Shown here piece by piece: positions 34,487-44,321 of a stretch of DNA of 64,000 nucleotides. The DNA is from Corallium rubrum (Eukaryota; Cnidaria; Anthozoa; Scleralcyonacea; Coralliidae). Position numbers and translations under genes: made by a program. The stretch covers positions 23,063,834 to 23,127,833 of the forward strand of contig OZ035997.1 in the NCBI GenBank assembly GCA_964035015.1. Direction: 5' to 3'. Position 1 is the first letter of the stretch. Every line of letters starts with the position of its first letter. Below the pieces are notes generated by a model. That model ran no database searches, was not told the DNA's origin, and saw only the letters and a program-made list of their open reading frames with translations.

Positions 34487-34607
34487 ACTGGATAAGGGAT
34501 CAGAAATGGGATCAATAGCAACCATTCATGGATTCCTTAGAACATTTCACCCAGAAATTGGAAATCCAGAAGATGGAGTAAAATTTGGTCCATCAACAAG
34601 CAATAAG
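34487..34607 (+). pseudogene. Integrase gene, exon with second catalytic Asp
   Basis: Acceptor ACATTTAAG, donor AATAAG before GTAAAG. Reads LDKGSEMGSIATIHGFLRTF, then GNPEDGVKFG and PSTSNK. The D of LDKGSE fits the second acidic residue of the DDE triad; PSTSN is the usual segment before the third. Confidence 0.8.
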
Positions 34608-34725
34608 GTAAAGCATATTTAAAAATACTGTACATGTAGCTAAAATAATATTATAATTCTAGGAAACATGTATGCATTTACAATAATGTATAACATTACA
34701 ATTACCATTCATTTTAATGCTCTCA

Positions 34726-34835
34726 ATTGAGAGATGGTGGCGTGATTTGCATCACAGATTTGAAAAGTATTTCAAAAGGCAATTGAATATGCTGTTAGAA
34801 CAAGGCTTCTATGATCAACATGATCAAACTGACAG
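34726..34835 (+). pseudogene. Integrase gene, exon with third catalytic Glu
   Basis: Reads IERWWRDLHHRFEKYFKRQL, LLEQGFYDQHDQTD with donor ACAG before GTACAG. E of IERWW is the third catalytic residue, about 39 residues after the Asp of LDKGSE. The base pair before ATTGAG is CA, not AG, so the expected acceptor is lost. Using the next AG would drop the catalytic Glu. This is a likely inactivating change. Confidence 0.75.
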
Positions 34836-35127
34836 GTACAGTTGCAACACTTTCTCAAATAGTTCCACAGGAAATCAACTACAACACAACTTTGAGAATT
34901 CATATTGATTACTGATGCTTGTAATTATCAGCATGCAATTCCTTCAGATGTTTAAATGCAATACTGTAGCCAAAACATGTGTCAACATGACAGCTTCCAT
35001 TATCTCTCACTGGCATTACTACCAGTATAAATAATTAACAATTAAATCACTAACTGGTATACTACTCTGTTGCACTACCCTGTATGTACATTTGTAAACA
35101 CTAAAAAATATTTTTCTCTTTAATAAG

Positions 35128-35297
35128 GGACTTGTTGGCATTCATATATATTCCAATTATTCAAAAGGAAATAGATGTTTTCTATAAATGTACATGGAAC
35201 ACCCACAGGATAAGACAGCAAAAGGATGCACAAATGCCAAAGGGAATTCCTGATCATGTTTTTAATTTTCCTGAAAACTATGGTCATGAACAATGTG
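35128..35297 (+). pseudogene. Integrase gene, exon after the catalytic core
   Basis: Acceptor TTTAATAAG; phase matches the previous exon. Reads DLLAFIYIPIIQKEIDVFYK, WNTHRIRQQKD, MPKGIPDHVFNFPENYG, ending at donor TGTG before GTAAGC. WNTHR...P.G.P is the target-capsule-like segment seen after rve domains of this family. Confidence 0.8.
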
Positions 35298-35682
35298 GTA
35301 AGCCAAGGACAAATACAGTGTTAAAGCATATTTTTTACACCTACTGTATGCAGTTAACAATTATGGTAAAGTAAATAATCTTGCTAATTGAAATTTGAAA
35401 GTATGTAATGTGCACATCTTGCTGTTATGGATCTATGTAATTGGCCAAGTAATTGTAATGGAATGGAATAATTCAATAGATTCAAAGCTTTTTTAACATT
35501 TTCATACAATTTAAGGATTGTTCAAATGTCTAAAGACTTAAAATTCATGTGTAAAGGTTCTGTAAATACTTTTAAGGATTTAAATGGCCTATACAAACCA
35601 GGTCTGTGGTTGACATTTTGATAATATCAAAGCTTCAGCAACATGGACTAGCAAATAATGACCTTATATTGGTACATTACAG

Positions 35683-35882
35683 GTCTGCCTATTACAGATG
35701 AAGCACTTGATGAAGTTAGAGAACTATCAGGAGTAATGGATGTAGGAGAAGACTTTCTTGACGCTGATGTTCGTAGGGAGTGTGAACAAATTATCCCAGA
35801 AATTGATCAAGTTAAACCAGCTGATGCAGCAGATACATATTTGTTTCTGAAACATCATTATGGACAATCAGAGCATATATGA
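35683..35882 (+). pseudogene. Integrase gene, last exon
   Basis: Acceptor GTACATTACAG; phase matches. Reads LPITDEALDEVRELSGV, FLDADVRRECEQIIPEID, ADAADTYLFLKHHYG and stops at 35882. Open and well kept, so the exon chain 34487-35882 is readable apart from the acceptor before 34726. Confidence 0.8.
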
Positions 35883-35993
35883 CTACCATAACTGTATTGT
35901 GGATAATACCAACTATTCTATTTAACTTCATAAAAACCCTTGCAATATAAATATTTGAAGATACAAACTTGACACACTGTAATACATGTATAT

Positions 35994-36144
35994 CTAGGGA
36001 TGAGCCGGATACCAGTTTCCAGCAAAATAGACATCCATTATCAGAGAAAATTTTCTGGATAGTTATTGAACTTCTTTCCCCTTACTTGTCTCTGCTGGAC
36101 TATTATCTGGTATGCCAGTAAATCAGTATCCGGCACATCCCTAG
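35994..36144. mobile_element. 151-bp TIR element in the integrase 3' flank
   Basis: Ends CTAGGGATGAGCCGGATAC and inverted GTATCCGGCACATCCCTAG. Confidence 0.7.
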
Positions 36145-36158
36145 ATGTATCTGTACAG

Positions 36159-36164
36159 AATAAA
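36159..36164 (+). terminator. Poly(A) signal of the integrase gene
   Basis: AATAAA about 280 bp after the stop and 200 bp before the end of the convergent kinase gene. Confidence 0.4.
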
Positions 36165-36363
36165 TCATTTTATACTGTATGATATGTATATACGTTTTTA
36201 AATCCTTATGTACAAAGGTACAAAACTATGTGTTCGTCCCACTTTGAATAACGTAAATGCCAAAATCTAGTATACAGTATTTTGTGTCATATAAAGTACA
36301 CAGTTTCCACATAAAACATTCAGTTCACTCTTGAATACGAAATGTACTGTTAAGTAAAGTTTC

Positions 36364-37302
36364 TCACTTCTTTAATTCCAACATCTCGCAATACTTGTTG
36401 CAAACATGATTGTTCATAAATGTATCAATAGCCACATGTGCCAGGTTCCCACAGCAGAAATATATTTCAGCTTCTTCATCTTCTGCATCATAGAGGTCTT
36501 TGGTGGCAATTTCTGGGTCATACAAGTGATATCTGGAACCCTGGATATCAACTAGGAGCATCTTGTTATCTGTGGCAATATAGCTGAAGTGAACAAGAGC
36601 TTGGGCCTTGTCCTGGATGGTTTTGATTTCAATTTCACAATCGGGGCCAAGATCAACACAGTTTCCATTATTGTTAATATACTTAACAAATTTACCTTCA
36701 ACAAATTCTTCTATTGTTGCAGGTCGACCATCAAGCTGGGTATAGTAGATGTTATTGTATGCGAAACACCTTCCAAATTCTTCTGGGACCTTTGAAGAAA
36801 ATTTCCTTGCAATGACTTGTGCAACAGAATTCATCTGTACTTGCTTTCTTGTGCGGTTTTCAACACTTGTCTTCAGTGTATCACTGATGATCCTCAATGC
36901 ATCTAGGTTGTATTTTTTTACAACCCATTTTTTCTTACTGGAGCCTTTTTCAACAGCTAAAAAGGCATCTCTAAAGCCACCAGAAGAGAACTCCTCATCA
37001 TCGACCATTGCTGTGATATTCATTCCTGGCTCCCACTGCCGAGTTTCCATGTTGAACTTCTCTACTTCAAGTGATATCAGTTTTCTTGCTTTTGGCCTAA
37101 CCAAACGACCAGCTCTGAGCAATTCCTCCACAGATATCGAAGCTGGGTATGTAATCTCCACACTCGGCTTGACAGACTGAACTGGGGCTGATAGATTGTG
37201 CTTCCTAATTCTTTGTGGGTGTTTAGTATTTAACTCGTCGTCGTCATCATCACCATCATCATCTTCGTGGTCTTGCAACAATGCAAATCGCACAAGGTAT
37301 AC
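36364..37302 (-). CDS. Alpha-kinase, exon 2 (catalytic domain)
   Basis: Acceptor TTTGCTAG before 37302, phase 0, stop at 36364; with exon 1 it gives 425 aa. After an acidic stretch (HEDDDGDDDDDE) the atypical alpha-kinase domain (MHCK/EF2K/TRPM7 family) follows: FSSGGFRDAF loop, WVVKKY (ATP-binding Lys), FVEGKFVKYINNNG, LVHFSYIATDN (zinc His), LLVDIQG and LYDPEIAT (catalytic Asp/Gln/Asp region), and FMNNHVCNKYC (H.C...C zinc site). All signature residues are present, so an active Ser/Thr kinase is predicted. The substrate is unknown. It lies inside the long-TIR element, convergent with the integrase gene. Confidence 0.92.
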   Translation of the reverse strand, partial: VYLVRFALLQDHEDDDGDDDDDELNTKHPQRIRKHNLSAPVQSVKPSVEITYPASISVEELLRAGRLVRPKARKLISLEVEKFNMETRQWEPGMNITAMVDDEEFSSGGFRDAFLAVEKGSSKKKWVVKKYNLDALRIISDTLKTSVENRTRKQVQMNSVAQVIARKFSSKVPEEFGRCFAYNNIYYTQLDGRPATIEEFVEGKFVKYINNNGNCVDLGPDCEIEIKTIQDKAQALVHFSYIATDNKMLLVDIQGSRYHLYDPEIATKDLYDAEDEEAEIYFCCGNLAHVAIDTFMNNHVCNKYCEMLELKK

Positions 37303-38398
37303 CTAGCAAATACGAAAAGGCCTGTTATTACTGTGCACAAATGCATGCACAAGGCAGTCAGTCTAAAACAGGAGGGGGGGGGGGGGGGGGGGGGTAAATA
37401 AGAACACAACAATGCTAGTGTATAAGGTGTCTTGGCAATGTGAAATCCAGAAAATATTACCCCTGCAAAAAATACCCCAGTGTGCATGGAGACTTTTCTT
37501 ATAAAACCACAGCAAAAGGTTGTAACTGTAAGGCTTGACATTGACTGGCACATAATGGTACACATTTGCTAAATGTAGCTTAGTCCTTTGTTGTCCTTTT
37601 GTTTAATAAATCAAACAACAACTATTTTGCTTAATATATCCACATGGAAAACAGGGGGTGGACATTAAGTGGAATGGCCCATCATCAATGTTCTCTGAAA
37701 GTGGGTGGGGGGGACTAGGGAAAGTCTATACTGTTAAAGTAATGGTCTGGGTAATAATTTATTACATGACAAGTTTCAGCAAAATTGACAAGTCTTAGGG
37801 GCTGTTTATATGAGGCGAGCTAGCCCGGTTACCGAGTTAGCCGGGTAAGCGAGATGATTTGTGGCTCGCGTTTATATGGGAAAAATTCATCCCATTTACC
37901 GAGATGATTTCAGTGCCAAACAATAGACGGCGTCGGTACCCCTTTGAAAATTCATCTCGGTAAGCGGGCCAGCCCGGCTGTGAGTGTTTTATATGAGAAT
38001 TTTTCAGCCCGCTTACCGAGATCTCGCCTCTCTCAAGCAAGATCTCGCTAACCGGGCTGGCCCGCTTGTCCATATAAACGCACCGGAATTCCTAACAACA
38101 ACATAACTACGCGATGAGATCTCGCTTACCGAGCTAGCCCGGTAACTGGGCTAGCTCGCGGCGCTCGCCTACCATATAAACAGCCCCTAACTTGTTAAAC
38201 AAGTCTAAATGAAATGTTAAGAAATCATGTTTGAAAACAGATTTTATACCAGCAACATTTTCGTATAAAAGCAGGCTGGTGAAATTCATTTTCACGATAG
38301 ACATATTAGTCGACGAGGGAGAAATAGGACAATATGTTCCATGTCTGTGAACTGTATATTTGTTTAGAATAAATCAATAAATTATTGTGTTTGCTTAC
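37303..38398. other. Intron of the alpha-kinase gene
   Basis: GTAAGC...TTTGCTAG, 1096 bp. Holds a G-run (37373-37395) and the TIR element at 37798-38187. No other coding sequence. Confidence 0.85.
37798..38187. mobile_element. MITE in the kinase intron
   Basis: Inverted ends GGGGCTGTTTATATG / CATATAAACAGCCCC with many CCGGGCTAGC/GCTAGCCCGG palindromes inside. 390 bp, non-coding. Confidence 0.85.
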
Positions 38399-38737
38399 CT
38401 TGTCTTTTCGATATGGTATCTGATTGATATTCGTACACGAGGGGCCTTTATTTGATACCAGAACATCGCACGTTGCGTACGGCAGATTAAAATGTGATGC
38501 ACATGCTTTTTTAAGATTTAGCAGTGTGAGTTCTTTATATTCAAATGAGACGAACTCACGTGGTTGAATTGGCTTGTACGTCTGTTTGTTGTCTGGCTCG
38601 GATGAGAGCCTTTGGACGATTATTTCAGACGGCGCATTAGGCGTTTTACCGCTTGCTTTCTGTCCATCTTTTGTGGTTCGCTTCGCTGACATTTTTTGAG
38701 CCAGGTTATCCCAAACTGCTTTTCCTTTAGGTGGCAT
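38399..38737 (-). CDS. Alpha-kinase, exon 1 (N-terminal region)
   Basis: ATG at 38737, 48 bp inside the right TIR edge; donor GACAAG before GTAAGC at 38398, phase 0. 113 aa: basic start MPPKGKAVWDNLAQKMSAKR, a disordered linker, then FVSFEYKELTLLNLKKACA and PSCTNINQIPYRKDK, continuing across the splice as VYLVRF. The segment FEYKELTLLNLKKA looks like a ubiquitin-like or PB1-like strand-helix unit; I recall similar N-termini in other invertebrate alpha-kinases. Confidence 0.85.
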
Positions 38738-38784
38738 TATTTTGAATGTTTGAATGAAGATTAAGAATTAAGTAAAGAAACACG

Positions 38785-39335
38785 ATATGAAGACTCGCGG
38801 TCACTAAGCTACTGGCCGAGGTGCATCATGGTCTATGAGAACGATGGGCTTTTTAACAACATTTGATTTTGATTTTTGAAACGAAAGTCGTGTATAAGTT
38901 GTTTTTTTCTAAATCAAATGAGAACGTTGGGCTTTTTCACAATTTGAAAGTTGAATTTCATTTTCATTTTGAAATGGAAATCGCATGTTGGTTTTTATTT
39001 TTTAATTTAAATTTATTTTTTTATTTTTTTATTATTTATTTTTTATTATTTATTTATTTTTTATTTATTTATTTTTTTATTTAATTTATTTTTATTTATT
39101 TTTTTCATTTTGATTTGTTTTTTAATTTGTTTTTTATTTAATTTTTTTTATTTAAATTTTATTTTTATTTATTTTATTTTTTTCATTTTAATTTTTTTAA
39201 ATTTATTTTTTTATATTTATTTATTTTGCCATACATATTATTTTATTTTTATTTATTTTATTTTATTTTATGTTTTTCTTGTTTTCTATAAATTTCTATT
39301 CACTAATTTACTATGAGAACAATGGGCCACCATAG
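38785..39335 (-). repeat. Right ~550-bp TIR
   Basis: Inverted, nearly identical copy of 31538-32079, differing by small length changes in the A/T runs. It ends next to the kinase start and probably supplies its promoter. Confidence 0.9.
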
Positions 39336-39817
39336 TTATCTGTCATTTTTTGAGTTCACTCCATGCAATGTTCGGCCTAATCTTATTACTTATATATGAC
39401 TTTTCAGTCAGCAATAGCGATTATTCATCGTTAAGTATAAAATTGCGATTTTTAACAGTGTCCCACGTTATTTTGTCACTGATTGTAGTTTATAATGAAG
39501 TTAAGTTTTGTCGAAGAAGTATATGCAGAAGAGTTTTTCAGTTCTGTTTTAAGCGTTTGTACGTGTCATTTCAATAACATTTCTTACAAAATTCTAAGCC
39601 TCAAATGCCAAGATATAATTACACAGCAAAACCAACTGCTGTTTTGTATAATTTTAGTGATATCTGCGATTCAAGAAGGGGAGAGGGAAATTTGGAGTCG
39701 GAAACACGAATTAACTAATAAACAGATAGTTTATATTGTGCCGAGTTTCAGGAGCTTTTCATTTTCAGTGATGAGTTTCTGTCGGTTATTGTCGGGGAAG
39801 GATAAAGGGTTTTACTG

Positions 39818-40177
39818 TCAAAATCGGTCGCAAAAATATATGAAAACGAAACATATGAAAGAACAACAGCCCATTTTTTTACGTACGTTTTTGTCATGTT
39901 GGTTTTCGGTTGAAGTAAATGAAGGTCCTATTTCTGTCTTTTTTAACTGCCGTTGAGGAGTGGAAGTACTGCATCTTTTTACTCGAGTAAAAGTGGCTTG
40001 GCTTTCAGAAATAACACATTTGAAGGTCTCGAAACTGTAAAGTCGCCTTTCACAAACTCTGCAGACCAAACGTGGAAGTGAGACGACATTGGGAATTGAA
40101 GCACAGGATATATCTTCCGCGGCCGATAAGATCTTGTTCTTTATTTTAAATAATTTTTTTTGAGTGTTGCACATCAC
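39818..40177 (-). CDS. Weak ORF in the outer element
   Basis: 119 aa with LVCRVCERRLYSFETFKCVI and a basic RVKRCSTSTPQRQ stretch. The C..C pair could be the second half of a ZAD/THAP-like zinc finger of a transposase, but only one pair is visible. It could be chance. Confidence 0.25.
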   Translation of the reverse strand: MMCNTQKKLFKIKNKILSAAEDISCASIPNVVSLPRLVCRVCERRLYSFETFKCVISESQATFTRVKRCSTSTPQRQLKKTEIGPSFTSTENQHDKNVRKKMGCCSFICFVFIYFCDRF

Positions 40178-40514
40178 AAACAGAACGACACAGGCGACAG
40201 CAATTGGTTTTTATATTTTGAATTGCGTAGATTTTTCTTGGACTTTCTGGTACAGCTTTACTTAATGACATTGCTCAAGACTGATATTATGTTTTTACAT
40301 TCAATGGGAAATATCGCGAGTGACAAATAAAAGTAGAAAATCATGACGCTGAGGCTAGCCGACTCCGAACACAATATTACTTTGCCTCCCCTCTCAGAAA
40401 AAAAGAATTGTTACCACCCAGAATCTGGGTGGTGGCGTCAGCAGCTCCAACCAGGGTCTTTCCTCCAGCCGGCGCAGAGAAAGAACCTGGGTACGAGGTT
40501 GGCAACCCTATTGG

Positions 40515-40892
40515 CTTGCAACCGTCAGTTTGAATTCACGGTTGCAGATGTGCTGGCCGGTCAGTGGGCGCGCCGAACGATCCTTGTAACTACTTCAAGT
40601 AACTCACAATGTAAGGGATTAGATTTGATAAGTCGACCTAAAACGACATCACCGTAAGACTTTCAAGATGAGAGATCTAAGGAGACGCCAGGTAATTATT
40701 TCGCGTGTGTATTCATCTGTTTCTTTGCAGCTGCGGTTATAAACCAGGATAAATCAAGACTGATGAATCAATGATGAATTAAGACCGATGAATTGAATTA
40801 ATATTTCTTAAGAAGTCAGATCTTTGATCAAAATCTGCCGTTTCAGTCAAAATCTGACTGTTGCTCAAGCAACCCTTGCAACTGTCTGAATC
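40515..40892. other. No gene seen
   Basis: Flank between the outer element and the Penelope pieces. It contains imperfect AATCTGAC/GTCAGATT inverted strings near 40810-40862. Confidence 0.4.
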
Positions 40893-40995
40893 CGCCCCTG
40901 AGGTGTTGAGCAAGAGGACAGTCAATTAGGTGCTGTGCTACAGCGCTAGTGTTGATGTTAGAGTGTTCAGAAAGGCGAGTTTGAAGGCAGCGCTC
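40893..40995 (-). pseudogene. Penelope GIY-YIG fragment, inverted
   Basis: Minus frame reads ERCLQTRLSEHSNINTSAVA and DCPLAQHL, identical to the GIY-YIG segment of the neighbouring element (about 42840-42945). It joins that element head-to-head at 40996. Confidence 0.8.
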
Positions 40996-40997
40996 AG

Positions 40998-41372
40998 TGT
41001 CTCTTTTTACCAACGTTCCTTTAAAGAAAACAGTCGACATTATTTTAAATCGTATTTTCGTTGATAACCAAGTTCAAACCACTCTTACTAAGCGCACCTT
41101 AAAAAAACTGATTTTAGATTCTTGTACCAAAACCACTTTTTCTTTTAATAATCAATTATATGAACAAGTAGATGGTGTTTCTATGGGTTCGTCGTTAGGT
41201 CCGGTTCTTGCAAATATAATACTTACTGAATTTGAAAATATTATTGTTTCGGAATTAATCCGATCAGGCATAATAAAATTTTACCGACGCTATGTTGACG
41301 ACACTTTGGCACTTATCAAGCCAAGTGATATTCCTTTTGTGCTATCTAAATTTAACAGCTTTGATAACAAAA
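40998..41372 (+). pseudogene. Penelope RT, first part
   Basis: Reads LFTNVPLKKTVDIILNRIF, FSFNNQLYEQVDGVSMGSSL (motif B region) and FYRRYVDDTLALI (YVDD, motif C). Cut after SFDNK by the insertion; the frame resumes at 42243 with NLKFTVDTF. Confidence 0.88.
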
Positions 41373-42242
41373 GGTCCGCTATGCGTACATGTATCTGCGC
41401 AAACCCACCACTGCGGGAATCATGTCAAGATCTTGTGTGATCTTGGAAAATCTTGTAAGACCTTAAGAAAAATCTTATAAGATTTTAGCGATATCTTATA
41501 AGATAATTAAAGAGAAAGTACACGTTCTCTGACCTTAATAATTTTTTATCATGACTCATCATGACTCACAAAAACTGTGGTAGATCACACTCACAAGTTT
41601 ACTATAAGTCACGTTAAAAATACTTAACCAGTTTATCAGCAATATCCCCTGTCTCCGAAATGTTTTTGTGCAAAACTTTGTCGGAAATATAGAATTTAAC
41701 GGCTAACTGCTGGAAGATATATCCAAATGGCCAATAATACGGCTACTGCGGATCTAAATACCCCTGAATCGTCTGTAGGTTTGTGCCATGTATGTAGGTG
41801 CGGAGAAAAGGCTATTTGAACTGACATGAGCGCAAATATCAAATTCGAACGCGGTACGATTAGATAGAGCGTTAAATTCTGTACAACATATGTGAATTAG
41901 AACAAATCGTATAGAATAGCAACGGAGAAAAATCTATTTGAACTGAGATGAGCGCAAATATCAAATTGAATTATTATGCTATCACTTGGCGTACGGTCAG
42001 ACGCAATCATTTTAAAGTATCCTGAATCATACTACTCCAATCATACAGCATTGCAATTGACTTTCTTCGAAAATAATGTTGTTCTTCGTCTCGCTCCTTA
42101 GTTCATACAACACGGCGAGGAAATATAAACAGTCACACTACTGCACATATTACAGGTCAGCGGTTACACCAAAAAGTTAACCCACGCCGGAACACACACA
42201 CACACACAACACGATAGCAATATATCTGCGCGTTGCGCAGAT
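41373..42242 (+). mobile_element. Hairpin-ended satellite element, short copy
   Basis: Left end GGTCCGCTATGCGTACATGT, one to one and a half satellite monomers (TGTAGGTTTGTGCCAT once), and a right-end stem-loop ATCTGCGC-GTT-GCGCAGAT (42224-42242). It is flanked by ACAAAA on both sides. Same element at 47116-48960. Confidence 0.85.
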
Positions 42243-43160
42243 ACAAAAACCTAAAATTCACGGTGGATACCTTTCCCGATGATGATGTCCATTTCCTAGA
42301 TTTAAAAATTTCCGACGATGGCATTGATGTTTATCGAAAAAACACTCATACCGGACAATACACACATTTTTCCAGTTTCGAACCTTTCTCCCGCAAAACT
42401 ACTTGGATTAATTCTTTGTTTTACCGTGCTTTTAAAATCTGTAGTAGTTCTTTGTTACTCAACCGTCAAATCGACTCCCTTAAATATTTTATGTCTTGGA
42501 ATGGTTTTCCGGCCAAAATTAGAAATTTCCTTATCTCTAAACTCAAAGCTAAGCATTTCGCCAATTCAACCACCACTACCAAAACGTTTGACGACGCTTC
42601 TCCCAAAATTTGGTTAAGACTACCTTATCTTGGTAGACAAGGTGAATTTCTTGTACGTAACCTAATTAAAAAACTTCGGCGCAACCTAAAAGTTGATGTC
42701 AATTTCGCTGTAATTTACCAAACCAAAAAACTGCCTTCTTCACTTCAAATAAAGATAAAATACCGGACCTTTCTAAAAACAATGTAATTTACGAGATTTC
42801 TTGTCCCGGTTGCAACCACAAATACATTGGAAAAACTGAACGCTGCCTTCAAACTCGCCTTTCTGAACACTCTAACATCAACACTAGCGCCGTAGCACAG
42901 CACCTAATTGACTGTCCTCTTGCTCAACACCTTGCCAACCTCAACATTCTTTATGAAAACCTTAATAACACCTCTGATTTCCCTCTTCTTGGACCTAGTA
43001 TATCGAACCAAATATTTAATAACTTTAAAATAATTCACTCCTGTAAATTTGGTAATACAAATCAATTACTTATTTTAGAAGCTCTTCTAATCAAATTTAG
43101 AAAGCCTGAACTGAACAATGGCCTAAAGGCCAGCAAAGAACTATCTCTATTTCCTTAGCT
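42243..43160 (+). pseudogene. Penelope RT end and GIY-YIG nuclease
   Basis: Reads NLKFTVDTFPDDDVHFLDLK and RKTTWINSLFYRAFKIC; then, after a one-base frame change near 42750, NVIYEISCPGCNHKYIGKTE (GIY-YIG core), RCLQTRLSEH, and ends NNGLKASKELSLFP at 43158. The nuclease would nick target DNA to prime reverse transcription. Confidence 0.85.
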
Positions 43161-43358
43161 TTATTTTTAGAACCTTAATATGTATATATCCTTTCACCAC
43201 TGTCAACTTTTATTTTTTATCTACATTTACTTGAAACAATTCAGCTGACATGTCAGTCCAACCTGTTTTGTCGACTTGGTGACATTTCCAGTCACTAAGC
43301 GGTGACATCATCCTTGTGATTATTGTATATATATAGGACTCAGTAAGCTTGTAAACTA

Positions 43359-43402
43359 TTGGTTTGATGATGACTTTGAAATAGAGTCGAAATATTACCT
43401 CT
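43359..43402 (+). ncRNA. Hammerhead-like motif, degenerate
   Basis: TGG-T stem I strand, TTGATGA (core C changed to T), stem II GACT/AGTC, GAAATATT, ACC. Placed about 200 bp after the GIY-YIG stop. Confidence 0.45.
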
Positions 43403-43575
43403 CATTTTGTCTTATCTTGTTTTTAACTTGAATATCAAGTCACAAGATGACGATTTTCGGATTATGTTTTATTCTTTATTTTTTAAAATTGTCGGCTGGT
43501 TATGGTTTATACTAATACAACAACAGTTATATGCGTTTATTAACCGCGCACTATGCGCCTTGACTTCTCCAAATG

Positions 43576-43626
<51 letters not shown>

Positions 43627-44281
43627 TAGTTTCTACCTATTGTTTTTCCTTTTTATATACCTCTAATCCATAGTCGGACATTATATTATTCTATTATACT
43701 AATATATTATATATATTTCGAATCGGCAGTCTCTTTATGGTGTTAATTACTTGCACCATGCCCTTATATGTGAATTGGTGTTTTGCAACACAATTTACCT
43801 ACACACTGAAACATATATTCACACACATTAATCACACTATACCTTATACCAACAACCATATACATTCACACACGTCATCCCTAACACTATCTCCTCTAAT
43901 TTATTTGATTGACATATCATAATCACGTGACACATACCATATCACCAACACTCACATCTCTACATAAATCAAACGTCATCCATACGCCAGACAATACTGA
44001 GCTGAGAACCTCGCAAGAGAGAACTGTGTTCAACTATGGCACAAATTAGAATTGGAATGTCCAGGAAGAACCACACCTTCGGTAGGCCTTCTTTACTTTT
44101 TATTACCTTACATTATCGTTATGTAACATACCTTAACTACAAACTAACATATCCATCTCCTTCTCTCTTTACCCCCCTTTTTACACTCTTCCACTCCTTC
44201 TCATTTCAACCCCATTTACACTCTTCCACGTTTCCCATACTTTCACGATACAAACCACAGAACTCCTTTTCCCCTAAAAAT

Positions 44282-44321
44282 CCCTCCTGAAGAAGACTGT
44301 AAGGTCGAAACGCGTCGAGGG
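44282..44321 (+). ncRNA. Hammerhead ribozyme, best-paired example
   Basis: CCCTC - CTGAAGA - stem II (GAC/GTC) - GAAAC - mini stem III - GTC - GAGGG. The outer CCCTC and GAGGG pair perfectly as stem I (5 bp), the catalytic core CTGANGA...GAAA is intact and the cleavage triplet is GTC. This fits the minimal type I hammerheads described in Penelope-like elements. Confidence 0.65.

Larger units (their letters stand above)
31538..39335. mobile_element. Long-TIR transposon carrying a DDE integrase gene and an alpha-kinase gene
   Basis: 7.8 kb. Outermost bases CTATGGTGGCCCATTG and the inverted CAATGGGCCACCATAG. TTAT is duplicated outside (31534-31537 and 39336-39339). TIRs are about 545 bp and nearly identical. 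Inside, convergent genes begin within about 50 bp of each TIR: a spliced rve integrase on plus (32085-35882, central part lost) and a two-exon alpha-kinase on minus (36364-38737, open). A short target duplication of 4-5 bp with a retroviral-type integrase recalls Ginger transposons. I know of no described family that pairs this with an alpha-kinase. Confidence 0.85.
31037..40505. mobile_element. Outer TIR element, 9-bp target duplication, split by the integrase/kinase unit
   Basis: Left end CAACCTCGTACCCAGG at 31037; right end is the inverted CCTGGGTACGAGGTTG finishing at 40505. TIR similarity runs about 75 bp (shared AAGACCCTGG and GGAGCTGCTGACG). GCAACCCTA is duplicated at 31028-31036 and 40506-40514. 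Without the nested unit it is about 1.67 kb. Its tips resemble those of the 520-bp MITEs (CAACCTCGTCCCCAGG), which also make 9-bp duplications, so they likely share a transposase type. Confidence 0.8.
40996..43450 (+). mobile_element. Penelope-like element interrupted by a hairpin-ended element
   Basis: 5'-truncated copy with RT, GIY-YIG and 3' tail, split at 41373-42242 by a foreign insertion. Its 3' tail (43160-43450) has the hammerhead-like motif. The tail recurs at 27060-27430. Confidence 0.85.

Noticed and set aside
36749-37180. 143-aa plus-strand ORF opposite the kinase
   Set aside because: Antisense shadow of the alpha-kinase exon, no domain.
39495-39956. 153-aa plus-strand ORF in the outer element
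   Set aside because: No recognisable domain, AT-rich composition, overlaps the weak minus ORF.
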